Shown here piece by piece: positions 26,438 to 35,810 of a stretch of DNA of 58,389 nt; position 1 is the first letter of the stretch, and each line of letters starts with the position of its first letter. The DNA lies in the NCBI GenBank assembly GCA_947490615.1, contig CANLHK010000014.1:1-58389 (forward strand), given 5' to 3'. Made by a program: the position numbers and the translations under genes. The notes below the pieces were generated by a model. That model saw only the letters and a program-made list of their open reading frames with translations, did not search any database and was not told the DNA's origin. This stretch comes from Planctomycetaceae bacterium (lineage in GTDB: Bacteria > Planctomycetota > Phycisphaerae > Phycisphaerales > SM1A02).

Positions 26438-27820
26438 ATGAATTCTGAAACTCTCCGCATTCTCGATTCCATCGCCCGCGATCGCAGCATCGATCGTGAG
26501 CATCTCATTCGCGACATCGAGATGGCGATGATTAGCGCTGCGCGCAAGCACTTTGACGCGCTCGATACCGAAGAGTTTGGATGCGAGATGGATCGCCTGA
26601 GCGGCAAGATCTCCATCTGGCGCAATCTCGTCGACGACGAGGGCGCGGACCTTGGCCGTGAGGCCATCCCGATCGAGAGCCTCGGTCGAATCCCCGCGCA
26701 AACCGCCAAGCAGGTGATGATTCAGAAGTTCCGCGAGGACGAGCGCAACTCGCTCATGGAAGAGTTCGCGAAGCGCCAGGGCGAGATCGCGACCGGCACG
26801 GTCATTCGCCAGGAAGGTCCCGCGCTCATCGTGCAGGTTGACCGCGCCGAGGCGTTCATGCCGAAGTCTGAGCAGATTCCCGGTGAGATGTTCAAGCCGG
26901 GCGATCGCATTCGTTGCCTTGTGCATGAAGTGCGCGAGGGCGGAAGTCAGATCAAGATCGTGCTCTCGCGTGCGAATCCTGATTTCATTCGTCGCCTCTT
27001 CGAGGCTGAGGTCCCCGAGGTCGCCGAGCGCGTCATCGAGATCAAGGCGCTCGCGCGTGAACCAGGCCAGCGTTGCAAGGTCGCCGTCGCCAGCGTTGAT
27101 TCGAAGGTCGACGCCAAGGGCGCCTGCATCGGTGTGCGCGGCAGTCGCATTCGCAACATCGTCGACGAAGTGAACGGCGAGAAGATCGACATCGTGCTCT
27201 GGAACGAGTCAAGCCAAGTGCTCATCTCCAACGCCGTGCGTCCTGCTGCGGTCGATGAAGTGAGCCTCTGCTTCGAACTCGGCCGGGCCACGATCATCGT
27301 GCGCGAGGATCAACTTTCGCTGGCCATCGGTAAGCGCGGCCAGAATGTGCGCCTCGCTGCGCGTCTGACTGGTTGGGACATCGACATCCTCACGCCGACC
27401 GAGTTTGCCAAGGGTCTCGAGATCCTCGGCGAGACGCTGCGTCCACTCGAGGGTGTGACCGACGAGATGCTCGACAAGGTTGGCGCGCTGGGCATGATCA
27501 GCGTCTTCGACATCGAAGAGATTGGGCCGCAGATCCTCGTCGAGGAACTCGGCATCTCCGACGAGGTCGCGGATGTCATGGTTGCAGCGTCGAGCAACCG
27601 CGCGCGTGAAGTGGAAGTCGATCGCGAGCGCGAGGCAGCAGAAGCTGCGGCGCGCGCCGCCGAAGATGCTGCCGCAACCGACGCCATTCTTGGCGGCGGT
27701 GGTGGTGGTGGAGAAGGAATTGGGTCTGAGGCATCGGTGAGCGCCGAGCCAGATGCAGTGGCAGAGAGCGCCGCGGATTCGATCCTCGGCTTCGGTCGTA
27801 CCGCTCGTGCGGACGGCTGA
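26438..27820 (+). CDS. nusA: Transcription termination/antitermination protein NusA
   Basis: 460 residues. Binds RNA polymerase and nascent RNA to control pausing, termination and antitermination. Seen: N-terminal polymerase-binding domain (~1-125), S1 domain (~130-200, TGTVIRQEGPALIVQVDRAEAFMP as the entry strands, key residues G-V-I and D-R-A), KH1 and KH2 with GACIGVRGSRIRNIV and LAIGKRGQNVRLAARLTGW, then one helical HhH-like repeat and a low-complexity Ala/Glu and Gly-rich tail in place of the acidic repeats of E. coli. ATG 26438 has AGAGG about 10 nt upstream; ATG 26387 is in frame but lacks one. infB follows after 74 bp. Confidence 0.96.
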   Translation: MNSETLRILDSIARDRSIDREHLIRDIEMAMISAARKHFDALDTEEFGCEMDRLSGKISIWRNLVDDEGADLGREAIPIESLGRIPAQTAKQVMIQKFREDERNSLMEEFAKRQGEIATGTVIRQEGPALIVQVDRAEAFMPKSEQIPGEMFKPGDRIRCLVHEVREGGSQIKIVLSRANPDFIRRLFEAEVPEVAERVIEIKALAREPGQRCKVAVASVDSKVDAKGACIGVRGSRIRNIVDEVNGEKIDIVLWNESSQVLISNAVRPAAVDEVSLCFELGRATIIVREDQLSLAIGKRGQNVRLAARLTGWDIDILTPTEFAKGLEILGETLRPLEGVTDEMLDKVGALGMISVFDIEEIGPQILVEELGISDEVADVMVAASSNRAREVEVDREREAAEAAARAAEDAAATDAILGGGGGGGEGIGSEASVSAEPDAVAESAADSILGFGRTARADG

Positions 27821-27894
27821 GTGGGCGGGGAGGAAGAGATCGTTGCCGCTGCGATTCCCGCAGCCGGAGCGGGTGTGTGGGTCTGGAGGATTGC

Positions 27895-30800
27895 TTGTCG
27901 AAGAAACCTGTGTCGCTGAAGGTCCATCAACTCGCCAAGGAACTCAATGTGAGTTCCAAGGAGATCGTCGCGCGTTGCCAGGTCGAGGAAATCCCCGACA
28001 TTGTCAACCACCTCTCACCTGTCTCGTTGGGTCTCGCCCTGACGGTGCGTGAGTGGTTTGCCAACGCGGCTTCGAGTGCAACGACCGCGACGGCGACGCT
28101 CGACGGACCCGATGCGTCACCAACCAAGGTTGATGCCGACAGCGGCGAAGAGGGCGGCGACGAAGCTCCGCGCGCCGTCGCCAAACGCGCGACCAAGAAG
28201 GTCGCTGCGCCAGAACCAGTGAAGGCGCCCGCCAAGCCCGCGGCAGCGAAAGCTCCCCCCGCGATCTTGACTCCTGCGACCTCCGCAGATCACGAAACGC
28301 CCGCCGCCGCCACGAGCGCCACGAGCGCCGCGAGTGCCGCGAGTGCCGCGAGTGCCACGAGCACCGCGAGTGCCGCGAGTGCCACAAGCACCGCGAGTTC
28401 ACAGCTGGTTGCCAAGCGTGCCCCAGATGTCGCGGAGTTGGAACCAGCATCCGAAGCGCCTCATGCGGCGCGCAAGCCAGTTGCCGAAGAGGCAGCCAAG
28501 GCGCCCGCCGCCCCAGCAGCTGCCGCGCACTCCGCAGCGATCGAGAAAGTAGCAGGATCGTCCGCCCCGGCAGAACCAAAGCCGGTAGCTCCAGCCGCCG
28601 TCGTTCATCACGCCCCGAGCGCACCTGCTGCTCCCTTGAAACCCGCGCTCCCGCGCATGCCCGCTGGATTGTCGGCACGCTTGGCACCGCGTGAACCCGA
28701 TCGTCGGAGCGAGGGAGGTTCGGCCTCGACCTCATCACCACGCGCTCCCATGAGCGGCGCGACGGGCAGCACGACGCGTCCACCGCTTGGTGCACCTCGC
28801 ACGGGCGCCCCGACAGCGGGCGCAGCAGGTTCAGCAGGCAGGTCGGCACCCGCAACGCCAGCGGCCCCGCGCCGCGTCATCACTTCTCCGCCGCCGCCGC
28901 CAGCGTCGATGGTGAGGCTTGGCGATGCACCACCAGTGATGAATGTCCCCACGCGCCCAACAGCGACGGGACCAGTCGGACCACAAATCGTCTCGCCGAG
29001 CAAGACCAAGTTGTCTGGCCCGCAAGTCATTCGCGTGGAGACTCCAGACAATCTCCCGACGCCACCTCCGATGCGTCGCCTCACGACGGGAACAGGCAGT
29101 GGTGGCATCGCTGGACGCACCGGCCGAACTGGCACGGGTGCAGGCGGTGGCGCAGGTCGCCCCGACGCGCGAGGTCGAGGTGGAATTGGAAGTTCGCGCA
29201 CTGGTCGCGCAGGCGACACCGCGCGCGTCGGACTCAACCCAACCGATCAGAAGGACCGGGCCGCCGCGATTGCAGGCGCGAAGGGCTGGCTTGGTCGGCA
29301 TAAGCCAGCGATGGGTCGGTCGATGGGTGGCCACGGCGGCGGCACGACGCGCGTCGACCGCAAGCCGGGCGAAGTGCAGCAGATTCATGTTGCTGAACCG
29401 CTCACCATCAAGGAGCTCTCCGCGGCAACGGGTGTGAAGGCTGTCGACATCATCAAGAAGCTCTTCCTCAACGGGAAGATGGCCACGATCAACAGCGCGA
29501 TTGAGCGCGAAGTGGCGATCGACATGATGATGGAACTCGACATCGACCTCATCGTCGATGAAGCGGTCTCGGCCGCGGACATCATCGAGGCGCGCTTCAA
29601 GGATCGCGAGAAGCTCGATGAGCGTCGTCGCGCTCCGATTGTCACCATCCTCGGGCATGTCGATCACGGTAAGACGAGTCTGCTCGATCGCATCCGCAAC
29701 ACCAACATCGCTGCGGGCGAAGCGGGCGGCATTACCCAGTCGACGCGCGCGTTTACCGTGCCGGTCAAGGCGGGCGATGTTGATCGCGTCGTGACCTTCA
29801 TCGATACCCCTGGTCACGAGGCGTTCACCGCGATGCGCGCGCGCGGCGCGCGTGTCACCGACATTGTGGTCTTGGTCATTTCGGCCGTCGACGGCGTGAT
29901 GCCGCAGACGATCGAGTCGATCAACCATGCCAAGGCCGCGGGAGTGCCCGTGGTCGTCGCGCTCAACAAGATCGACCGACCCGAAGCAAACGAAGCCACG
30001 ATTCGTCGTGTGCTCGGTCAGCTCGCCGAGCATGAGCTCAATCCCGTCGAGTGGGGCGGCACCACCGAAGTCATTCGCACCAGCGCGACGCGTGGCGACG
30101 GCATCCAGCAGCTGCTGGAAACCCTTGATTACCACTCGGAATTGCTCGGTATGAAGGCGGACTTCAAGGGCAGCGCGCGCGGAACCGTGCTCGAAGCATC
30201 GGTGGAAGAAGGACGCGGTCCAGTGGCGCGCGTGCTCATCCAAGAAGGCTGCTTGAAGAAGGGTGACTTCATCGTCATCGGACGCGGCTACGGTCGCGTG
30301 CGTGACATCGTGAACGATCGCGGCGCTCGTGTGATCGAGGCGTTGCCCTCGACACCCGTGGCGATCTCAGGCATCGACGAACTGCCCGACGCGGGCGACA
30401 AGGCGTATGTCGTCGCTTCGCTGCGCGCAGCCGAAGAGGCCGCAGAAGAGCGTCGTCGCATCGACCGCGAGCGCGAGCTCGCTGCGCCGAAGATCACGCT
30501 CGACAACATCTTCAAGCACCTCGAGAAGCAGGGCAAGAAGGAACTCGCGCTCGTCGTCAAGGGCGATGTGCAGGGCTCCGTCGAAGCACTCAAGGGCATG
30601 CTGGCAAAGCTCCCCGCCGAAGAAGTTGCGATCTCGGTCAAGAGCGCGAGCGCGGGTGGCATCAACGAAGGCGATGTCACGCTCGCGGCAGCGACCAACG
30701 CGATTGTCGTGGGCTTCAATGTCACCTCGAGTGCCAAGGCACGACAGGTCGCCGAGAGCAAGGGCGTCGAGATCCGACTCTACGAAGTCATCTACGACCT

Positions 30801-31152
30801 CATCGACGATGTGCTCAAGGCTGCGCAAGGCATGCTTGCACCCGAGCTCAAGCTCGAAGTGCTCGGACACGCCGAAGTGCGGCAGGTGTTCAAGATCTCC
30901 AAGGTTGGAGCCATCGCTGGTTGCTACGCGACCGACGGCGTGCTCGAGCGCAATGCGCAGATCCGTGTCACGCGCAACGGCATCGTCATCGAGAAGGATC
31001 GCCGACTCGAACAGCTCAAGCGCTTCAAGGACGACGCGAAGGAAGTTCGCGCTGGTCAGGAGTGCGGCATGAAGATCGTTGGCTACGACGACATCAAGGT
31101 CGGCGATGTGCTGGAGTGCTACCGAACCGTTGAAGTTCGGCGAGGCACTTGA
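27895..31152 (+). CDS. infB: Translation initiation factor IF-2
   Basis: 1085 residues from TTG 27895, chosen because GGAGG lies 5 nt upstream and the product opens [19 protein letters not shown], a typical IF2 start. GTG 27877 is in frame but lacks a ribosome site. IF2 positions initiator tRNA and joins subunits with GTP hydrolysis. Order: IF2_N subdomain (~5-55), a ~430-residue linker rich in Ala, Pro, Ser and Gly, a second IF2_N (~500-550), the GTPase domain with GHVDHGKT (587-594), DTPGHEAF and NKID, and the beta-barrel domains II-IV. The linker contains a 9-bp minisatellite. The stop overlaps the rbfA start. Confidence 0.97.
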   Translation: MSKKPVSLKVHQLAKELNVSSKEIVARCQVEEIPDIVNHLSPVSLGLALTVREWFANAASSATTATATLDGPDASPTKVDADSGEEGGDEAPRAVAKRATKKVAAPEPVKAPAKPAAAKAPPAILTPATSADHETPAAATSATSAASAASAASATSTASAASATSTASSQLVAKRAPDVAELEPASEAPHAARKPVAEEAAKAPAAPAAAAHSAAIEKVAGSSAPAEPKPVAPAAVVHHAPSAPAAPLKPALPRMPAGLSARLAPREPDRRSEGGSASTSSPRAPMSGATGSTTRPPLGAPRTGAPTAGAAGSAGRSAPATPAAPRRVITSPPPPPASMVRLGDAPPVMNVPTRPTATGPVGPQIVSPSKTKLSGPQVIRVETPDNLPTPPPMRRLTTGTGSGGIAGRTGRTGTGAGGGAGRPDARGRGGIGSSRTGRAGDTARVGLNPTDQKDRAAAIAGAKGWLGRHKPAMGRSMGGHGGGTTRVDRKPGEVQQIHVAEPLTIKELSAATGVKAVDIIKKLFLNGKMATINSAIEREVAIDMMMELDIDLIVDEAVSAADIIEARFKDREKLDERRRAPIVTILGHVDHGKTSLLDRIRNTNIAAGEAGGITQSTRAFTVPVKAGDVDRVVTFIDTPGHEAFTAMRARGARVTDIVVLVISAVDGVMPQTIESINHAKAAGVPVVVALNKIDRPEANEATIRRVLGQLAEHELNPVEWGGTTEVIRTSATRGDGIQQLLETLDYHSELLGMKADFKGSARGTVLEASVEEGRGPVARVLIQEGCLKKGDFIVIGRGYGRVRDIVNDRGARVIEALPSTPVAISGIDELPDAGDKAYVVASLRAAEEAAEERRRIDRERELAAPKITLDNIFKHLEKQGKKELALVVKGDVQGSVEALKGMLAKLPAEEVAISVKSASAGGINEGDVTLAAATNAIVVGFNVTSSAKARQVAESKGVEIRLYEVIYDLIDDVLKAAQGMLAPELKLEVLGHAEVRQVFKISKVGAIAGCYATDGVLERNAQIRVTRNGIVIEKDRRLEQLKRFKDDAKEVRAGQECGMKIVGYDDIKVGDVLECYRTVEVRRGT
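28309..28398 (+). repeat. In-frame 9-bp minisatellite in infB
   Basis: Ten consecutive 9-bp units of the form GCCRCGAGY (a few begin ACC, one has ACA), encoding an (Ala/Thr)-(Ala/Thr)-Ser tripeptide repeat in the IF2 linker. Confidence 0.9.
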
Positions 31153-31811
31153 GCGTGGGTGTTGCATTCGACCGTTCCTTGGAGCCACAACAGCGCATGA
31201 AGCGATTCGACCAGGACTCCAATTCGCGCGAGCCAGACCAGAAGGTCCGCTCGAGTGGCCGCGTGGATAGTCGATCGGAAGGCCGCGCGGAAGGCCGCGC
31301 GGAAGGCCGCGCGGATACACCGAGCACGGGTCGCCCTACGCGATCGAAGAAGGACTCTCCGAAGGTGCGCGCTGTTGGTCCGCTTGGACCCGCGCTCACG
31401 CCATCCGATCGGCCCATGCAGATTGGCGGCGAGATTCGCCGCGCGTTGCAGGCCGAACTCGCGCGCGGCGTCAACGATCCGCGCGTGCAGGGCATGGTGT
31501 CGATCACGGAGGTTCTGCTGACGCCTGATCTCGCCGAGGCGCGGGTGCAGGTCTCGGTGATCCCCGAGGATCGAGCGTCACTCACGCTGTCAGGGCTTCG
31601 CGCTGCGGCGGGCTTTTTGCGACGCCGCGTCATGGACACGACGCGCATTGGGCGAGTGCCGCGCATCCTGTTTGAACTCGACGATCGATTGAAGCGACAG
31701 GCGAAGTTGGACGCCGCGGTCCGTGAGGGCCTCAGCGATCCAGCCGACGAACAGGCGGGTGGCGCTGTGGATGAAGGTCACGATGGAAACTCGGAGAGCC
31801 AGACCCGATGA
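31149..31811 (+). CDS. rbfA: Ribosome-binding factor RbfA with N-terminal extension
   Basis: Up to 220 residues. The RbfA KH-like fold (30S maturation, helix 1 of 16S rRNA) occupies ~88-195: GGEIRRALQAELARGVNDPRV (key residues I-R-R, L and D-P-R), then VSITEVLLTPDLAEARVQVSV and the late RVPRILFELDD. The first ~85 residues are a charged, disordered extension with a 12-bp tandem repeat. Start is uncertain: TTG 31149 overlaps the infB stop (coupled), GTG 31155 and ATG 31197 are in frame, and the last has GGAG 12 nt upstream. The stop overlaps the next start (ATGA). Confidence 0.9.
   Translation: MSVGVAFDRSLEPQQRMKRFDQDSNSREPDQKVRSSGRVDSRSEGRAEGRAEGRADTPSTGRPTRSKKDSPKVRAVGPLGPALTPSDRPMQIGGEIRRALQAELARGVNDPRVQGMVSITEVLLTPDLAEARVQVSVIPEDRASLTLSGLRAAAGFLRRRVMDTTRIGRVPRILFELDDRLKRQAKLDAAVREGLSDPADEQAGGAVDEGHDGNSESQTR
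31276..31311 (+). repeat. 12-bp tandem repeat in rbfA
   Basis: Three perfect copies of CGGAAGGCCGCG, encoding an E-G-R-A tetrapeptide repeat in the N-terminal extension of RbfA. Confidence 0.9.
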
Positions 31812-33283
31812 AGGTTGAACCCGTCCGCGGTCCCAAGTTCGCAGCCCTCGTCAAGAAGTTCGGCAAAGGCACACCGAACTTCGCCACGCCGCTCCTGCAA
31901 GGGGCTGAGCCCAACGACCCGCTCGCGATCATGCTCTCGAACTACCTTTTGTGGGAGAGCACTCCTGCATTGGCGGCGGATGCGCTTGCTCGCATCGCGC
32001 GAGTTGTCGTCGATGTGAATGATCTGCGCGTGATGCTCGAGAGCGAAGTCGTCGAGACGATCGGTGAGAAGTATCCCTTCGTGCAGGAACGCGCGCTGCG
32101 ACTGCGCGCGACGCTGAACGACATCTATCGCCGACAGCATCGCGTTTCGATTGACCACTTGCGCAATGCCTCGCGCAAGGACCAGCGCGCGTACCTCGAA
32201 GGACTCGCGGAGATTCCGCCCTTTGTCTCGGGGCGCACACTGCTTGTCGCCTTCGAACTTCCAGCATCGATCGCCGACGACACCACCGTCGAGTTGCTGC
32301 ACCAACAAGGCATCGTCGAGCCGACGGCGACGACGCAGGATGTCGTGCATTGGATTGCCAAGGCGCATCGCGCCGAAGAGCTGCCGACGATCCATCATGC
32401 GCTCTCCCAGGTCGTGGCTGAGGCGTGGGCGGCGGCGGGCAAAAACGGCAGCAAGATTCGCAGCGCGTACCTCGCGCGCCATGCGGGTTTCCGCGCCGTC
32501 GAGGCGGACCAGCGTCGACGCGCGGAGGATGAACGACTCGCCAAGGTGCGCGATGCCGAGCGCCTCGTCGAAGAGAAGCGCCTCGCGGAAGTCGCGCGCG
32601 AAGAGGCTCGCCTGCGCCAGAAGCGTGAGGACGAAGATGCACGCGTTCGCGCTCGAGCCGAGCGCGAGGCAGCGCGCATCGAAGCCATCGCCGCGAAGGA
32701 ACGACGGATTCGTGAACGCGAACTTGAGCGTGTGGCGCGCGAGAAACGGCAAGTGAAGCTCGCCGAGAAGCGCGTAGCACAGGCGAAAAAGAAGGCCGCG
32801 CGCCAAGCCATCGCCGCCAAGAAAGCGGAGATCGCCGCGCGCAAAGCCGCGATCGTCCGCGCGCGACGCGAGAAGAAGGCTGCAGCCGCAAAGAAGAAGG
32901 CCGACGCCCGAAAGGTCGCGGCTCAGCGCGCTGCCGACAAGAAGGCGGCGTTGGCGCGACGCACGAAACTCGCGAAGGTGGCACTGAAGGCCCGCAAGAG
33001 CGCGGCCGAAGCGAAGGCCAAACTCGCGAAGCTTCGCGCCGCAGAGAAGAAGAAGAAGATGAAGTCCTCGTCAGCCGCGAAGGCTGGGTCGAAATCGAAG
33101 TCCACGGCGAGGTCCACGTCGAAGTCCACGTCGAATTCCACGTCGAAACGCCCAGCTGGGAAGGCCAAGCGCAAGGCGTCCGCGCCGAAGCAGAGCACTT
33201 CCAAGGCTCGTCGCTCAAAGACCGGCGCGAAGAAAGCGACGCGCGGCGGAGGCGCAAAGACCAAGGCGCGCCACCGCAAGTGA
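31808..33283 (+). CDS. HhH-GPD-like protein with long Lys/Ala-rich coiled-coil and H1-like tail
   Basis: 491 residues; I do not recognise an exact family. Residues ~35-210 follow the layout of endonuclease III-type HhH-GPD folds: a helical start (LAIMLSNYLLWE), a helix-hairpin-helix-like stretch (~129-146, YLEGLAEIPPFVSGRTLLVAF) and an acid at the expected spot (Asp157/158 in ASIADDTTV). The catalytic Lys of bifunctional glycosylases and the Fe-S cysteines are absent. Residues ~232-400 are a highly charged Arg/Glu then Lys/Ala coiled coil, and ~400-491 are Lys/Ser/Ala/Arg-rich like histone H1 tails. It is translationally coupled to rbfA (ATGA) and followed by yebC. Nucleic-acid binding is likely, and catalysis is doubtful. 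Confidence 0.75.
   Translation: MKVEPVRGPKFAALVKKFGKGTPNFATPLLQGAEPNDPLAIMLSNYLLWESTPALAADALARIARVVVDVNDLRVMLESEVVETIGEKYPFVQERALRLRATLNDIYRRQHRVSIDHLRNASRKDQRAYLEGLAEIPPFVSGRTLLVAFELPASIADDTTVELLHQQGIVEPTATTQDVVHWIAKAHRAEELPTIHHALSQVVAEAWAAAGKNGSKIRSAYLARHAGFRAVEADQRRRAEDERLAKVRDAERLVEEKRLAEVAREEARLRQKREDEDARVRARAEREAARIEAIAAKERRIRERELERVAREKRQVKLAEKRVAQAKKKAARQAIAAKKAEIAARKAAIVRARREKKAAAAKKKADARKVAAQRAADKKAALARRTKLAKVALKARKSAAEAKAKLAKLRAAEKKKKMKSSSAAKAGSKSKSTARSTSKSTSNSTSKRPAGKAKRKASAPKQSTSKARRSKTGAKKATRGGGAKTKARHRK
33101..33148 (+). repeat. 12-bp tandem repeat in the Lys/Ser-rich tail gene
   Basis: Four 12-bp units based on TCCACGTCGAAG (the first diverged, the last two differing at the final base), encoding a Ser-Thr-Ser-Lys-like repeat in the basic tail. 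Confidence 0.85.
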
Positions 33284-33364
33284 GTCGAGCGAGACATCGG
33301 CGCGTGCATGTTCTCTGCCGCGAGCTTGCGTGATCCGAGTGTCGGATCCAAGATTGGAATCGAG

Positions 33365-34081
33365 ATGGCCGGACACAGCGCTTGGAAGAACATCAAGCAT
33401 CGGAAGGCCGCCGTCGACAAGAAGCGCGGAAAGACCTGGAGCAAGGTCTCGCGTCAGATCATCGTCGCTGCGCAGAAGGGTGGAGGCGATCCGTCGTTCA
33501 ATCCTTCGCTGCGGTTCGCCGTCGATGCGGCGCGTGCTGCGAACATGCCGCGCGACACCATTGAGAAGGCGATTCGTAAGGGAACTGGCGAAGGTGGCGA
33601 CGAGCGCTACGAACATGCGCGCTACGAGGGCTACGCCCCTGGTGGCGTCGCACTCATCATCGAGTGCCTGATCTCCAACGCCAATCGTGCCGCAGCTGAC
33701 CTTCGCGTGCTTCTCGATAAGAACGGCGGCAAGATTGGAGTGCCTGGATCGGTCGCCTTTGGTTTCGCGCAGCGCGGGCAGATCGTCGTGGAGGGCGCGA
33801 CCGAAGAGCAGCTGATGAACTGCTGCCTCGACGCAGGAGCACAGGACATCGAGGGCGATGAAGAGAGCGACATCGTTCGGGTCCTCTGCGCGGCGGGTGA
33901 TCTCATGGCAGTGCGTGCGGCCATCGAATCCGCGCGTCTGCAAGTCGAGAGCGCGGAGATCGTGTGGATTCCGCTTCAGACCGTCGGTGTCGACCCTGAG
34001 ACGCTCGCGCTTGTAGAGAAGCTCGTCGAGATCCTCGAAGACCACGATGATGTGCAGCGCGTGTACACGAGTCTTGCGTAG
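33365..34081 (+). CDS. yebC: YebC/PmpR (TACO1) family protein
   Basis: 238 residues from ATG 33365; an upstream in-frame ATG at 33308 is rejected because the family starts at MAGHSAWKNIKHRKAAVDKK. Members act as transcriptional regulators and, by recent and mitochondrial evidence, as translation factors for proline-rich or otherwise slow sequences. Seen: GGGDPSFNPSLRFAVDAA, NMPRDTIEKAIRKGTGE, the YEGYAPGG motif and LIECLISNANR, all hallmarks. Length is normal. Its place directly behind nusA-infB-rbfA fits a translation role. It is convergent with the lipoprotein gene 75 bp away. Confidence 0.95.
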   Translation: MAGHSAWKNIKHRKAAVDKKRGKTWSKVSRQIIVAAQKGGGDPSFNPSLRFAVDAARAANMPRDTIEKAIRKGTGEGGDERYEHARYEGYAPGGVALIIECLISNANRAAADLRVLLDKNGGKIGVPGSVAFGFAQRGQIVVEGATEEQLMNCCLDAGAQDIEGDEESDIVRVLCAAGDLMAVRAAIESARLQVESAEIVWIPLQTVGVDPETLALVEKLVEILEDHDDVQRVYTSLA

Positions 34082-34156
34082 CACCGCGGTCCATGTTGGA
34101 AATAGACAATCACCATCCGATGAGCGCGGTGGTGTGAACTCGTGTTGACGAGAGGG

Positions 34157-34672
34157 TTAGGGCTGCGCGGGCGTCGTCGGCTCTTGCGCTGAAGTTGATT
34201 CGATCTTCGCTGCGGGAGCTCCGAGCAGCGTGCGCATCTGAAGGAAGAAGCGATCCGACTCGCTCCACACATACGCGGGGACTGCCAGCTGTCGCGCTGT
34301 GAAGTCGATGAGCGGGGCGTTCAACTCTGGGTCGTGTGTGAGCACGACTTGAAACTTCCACTCGCGCTCTTGCTCGAGAGGCGGCGCTTCGGGATTCACG
34401 AGTGTTCGCTTGAGGACTCGGGAGATCTCAATGCGATGGGTGGTCGGATCGGAGTGCACATGGTTGTCCAGGACACGCCAATCGTCGTACACGGGCGTGG
34501 TCGCCGACGCGACCATGGCCGTCCACAGTTGATCGTCGCTGTAGCCCTCAAAGACCTGCGAGCGCGTGGTGCAGAGCGAGGAGCAGCCAATCGATGTCAA
34601 CAAGCTCGTACCCAGCAGTGCGCTGGTGAGGAGGCTGGAGGAACGGGAGGGCAGTGTGGTCGATGCGCGCAT
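34157..34672 (-). CDS. Putative lipoprotein of unknown function
   Basis: 171 residues from ATG 34672, which has GGAGG about 6 nt upstream. A signal sequence ends in SIGC (residues ~26-29), a plausible though imperfect lipobox. The mature part holds a DDWRVLDNHVHSDPTTHRIEIS stretch (key residues W-R-V and H-R-I-E) and ends in an Ala/Pro/Thr-rich tail. I do not recognise a family. Strand pattern and the repeated aromatic residues suggest a small beta-rich outer-membrane lipoprotein. It is divergent from the TVP38-type gene, 122 bp between start codons. Confidence 0.7.
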   Translation of the reverse strand: MRASTTLPSRSSSLLTSALLGTSLLTSIGCSSLCTTRSQVFEGYSDDQLWTAMVASATTPVYDDWRVLDNHVHSDPTTHRIEISRVLKRTLVNPEAPPLEQEREWKFQVVLTHDPELNAPLIDFTARQLAVPAYVWSESDRFFLQMRTLLGAPAAKIESTSAQEPTTPAQP

Positions 34673-34794
34673 AGGAATCCTCCGCTCCTTGGTGGAACCA
34701 GGAGGGTCTCCCGCTATCGGCAAATGGGGGAGTCGATGGCCAGAAGCAAGGGCTCTTGGACGGTGAAAGGTTCGATTGCGGCTAGATTGCCGCC

Positions 34795-35541
34795 ATGAGT
34801 TCCACATCGGACCTTGCACCGCCGCCCAAGAGGGACGCTCGGCTGCTCGCCAGCGGCGCGCTCGGCATCGCGTGGGTCGTGTTTCCCCCGCTCGCGGGCT
34901 TCTACATCTTCTATGACCTCGCTGATATCGCAGCGTTTCTGAGCACCGACACCAGTCGCGGCTTCTGGGCGTATGTCGCCGTGTTTGCGATCTCGGCAGG
35001 GATGGGTCTGTTGCCGACCTACTCGCAGGCGTTTCTCGGCGGGTGGGTGTTCGGCATGCAGACGGGACTCGGTGGCGCGATCCTCGGGTTCAGTGGTGGT
35101 GCGGCCATCGGCTACATGTTTGCCCGATTGGTGACGGGACGGAGCGTGGATGGATGGATCGACCGCCATTCGCGAGGCCGCGTCATTCGCGATGCGTTGG
35201 CGCGGGGATCGGTGCGGAGAACACTCGCCGTGGTCACGCTGTTGCGCCTTCCTCCGAGCTCACCGTTTGCCCTGACCAACTACGCGTTGGGAGCAACGCG
35301 GATTCCATTCTGGATCGTGATGCTCGCAACGCCGATCGGAATGCTGCCGCGGACAGCCATTGTCTGTTTCTTAGCCTCGGCGGCGCGAGAAGGTGGCGCG
35401 ACCGACATTCTCGGCGTGTACAACGACACGCCGAAGTGGGTGCTCGTGACGGGCATCGTGGTCTCGATCGCGGTCATCGCCGCGATTGGGCATCTTGCCA
35501 ATCGAGCATTGGACAGTATGGTCGGGGTTTCCACGCGATGA
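34795..35541 (+). CDS. TVP38/TMEM64 (VTT domain) membrane protein
   Basis: 248 residues, five to six helices. The SNARE-associated/DedA-like core is seen in LLPTYSQAFLGGWVFG, GFSGGAAIGYMFARLV and LLRLPPSSPFALTNYALGATRIPFW, where the Arg-Pro-Pro and the Asn-Tyr residues are typical. Proteins of this group are lipid scramblases or flippases in eukaryotes and bacterial DedA relatives, but the substrate here is unknown. The stop overlaps the start of the DUF485 gene (ATGA), so it is probably co-transcribed with the acetate permease genes. Confidence 0.85.
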   Translation: MSSTSDLAPPPKRDARLLASGALGIAWVVFPPLAGFYIFYDLADIAAFLSTDTSRGFWAYVAVFAISAGMGLLPTYSQAFLGGWVFGMQTGLGGAILGFSGGAAIGYMFARLVTGRSVDGWIDRHSRGRVIRDALARGSVRRTLAVVTLLRLPPSSPFALTNYALGATRIPFWIVMLATPIGMLPRTAIVCFLASAAREGGATDILGVYNDTPKWVLVTGIVVSIAVIAAIGHLANRALDSMVGVSTR

Positions 35542-35810
35542 GCAGCAATACAGAACCGCATCGGGGCGAGGCGCCATGGTTCGGCATGACGTTGTTCACG
35601 CTGTATTGCGTGGCATACGCCGCGTTTGTAGTCGTGGCAGCGTTCGCGACATTCCGAGAAGGAAAGCCCGCGGGCGGGTTGGCGACGGAGGCGTTTGGTG
35701 GACTCCCGTGGGGCATCGTCGCGGGCTTTGGGTTGATCGCAGGCGCGTTCGTGCTCGCCTTGATCTACGCGATTTTTGGACGGGTGTCTGACGAGGGGAT
35801 GACGCGGTGA
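35538..35810 (+). CDS. DUF485 (YjcH-like) small membrane protein
   Basis: 90 residues with two helices (~15-38 and ~57-80). The layout W-F-x-M-T-L-F-x-L-Y followed by a charged turn and GLPWGIVAGFGLIAGAFVLALIY (key residues G-L-P and A-L-I-Y) matches DUF485, which is almost always encoded next to the ActP symporter, as here. Start overlaps the upstream stop, and its own stop overlaps the actP start (GTGA), giving a tightly coupled three-gene run. Confidence 0.88.
   Translation: MSSNTEPHRGEAPWFGMTLFTLYCVAYAAFVVVAAFATFREGKPAGGLATEAFGGLPWGIVAGFGLIAGAFVLALIYAIFGRVSDEGMTR

Noticed and set aside
34085-34132. Terminator between yebC and the lipoprotein gene
   Set aside because: CACCGCG and CGCGGTG can pair, but the loop is over 30 nt and there is no T-run.
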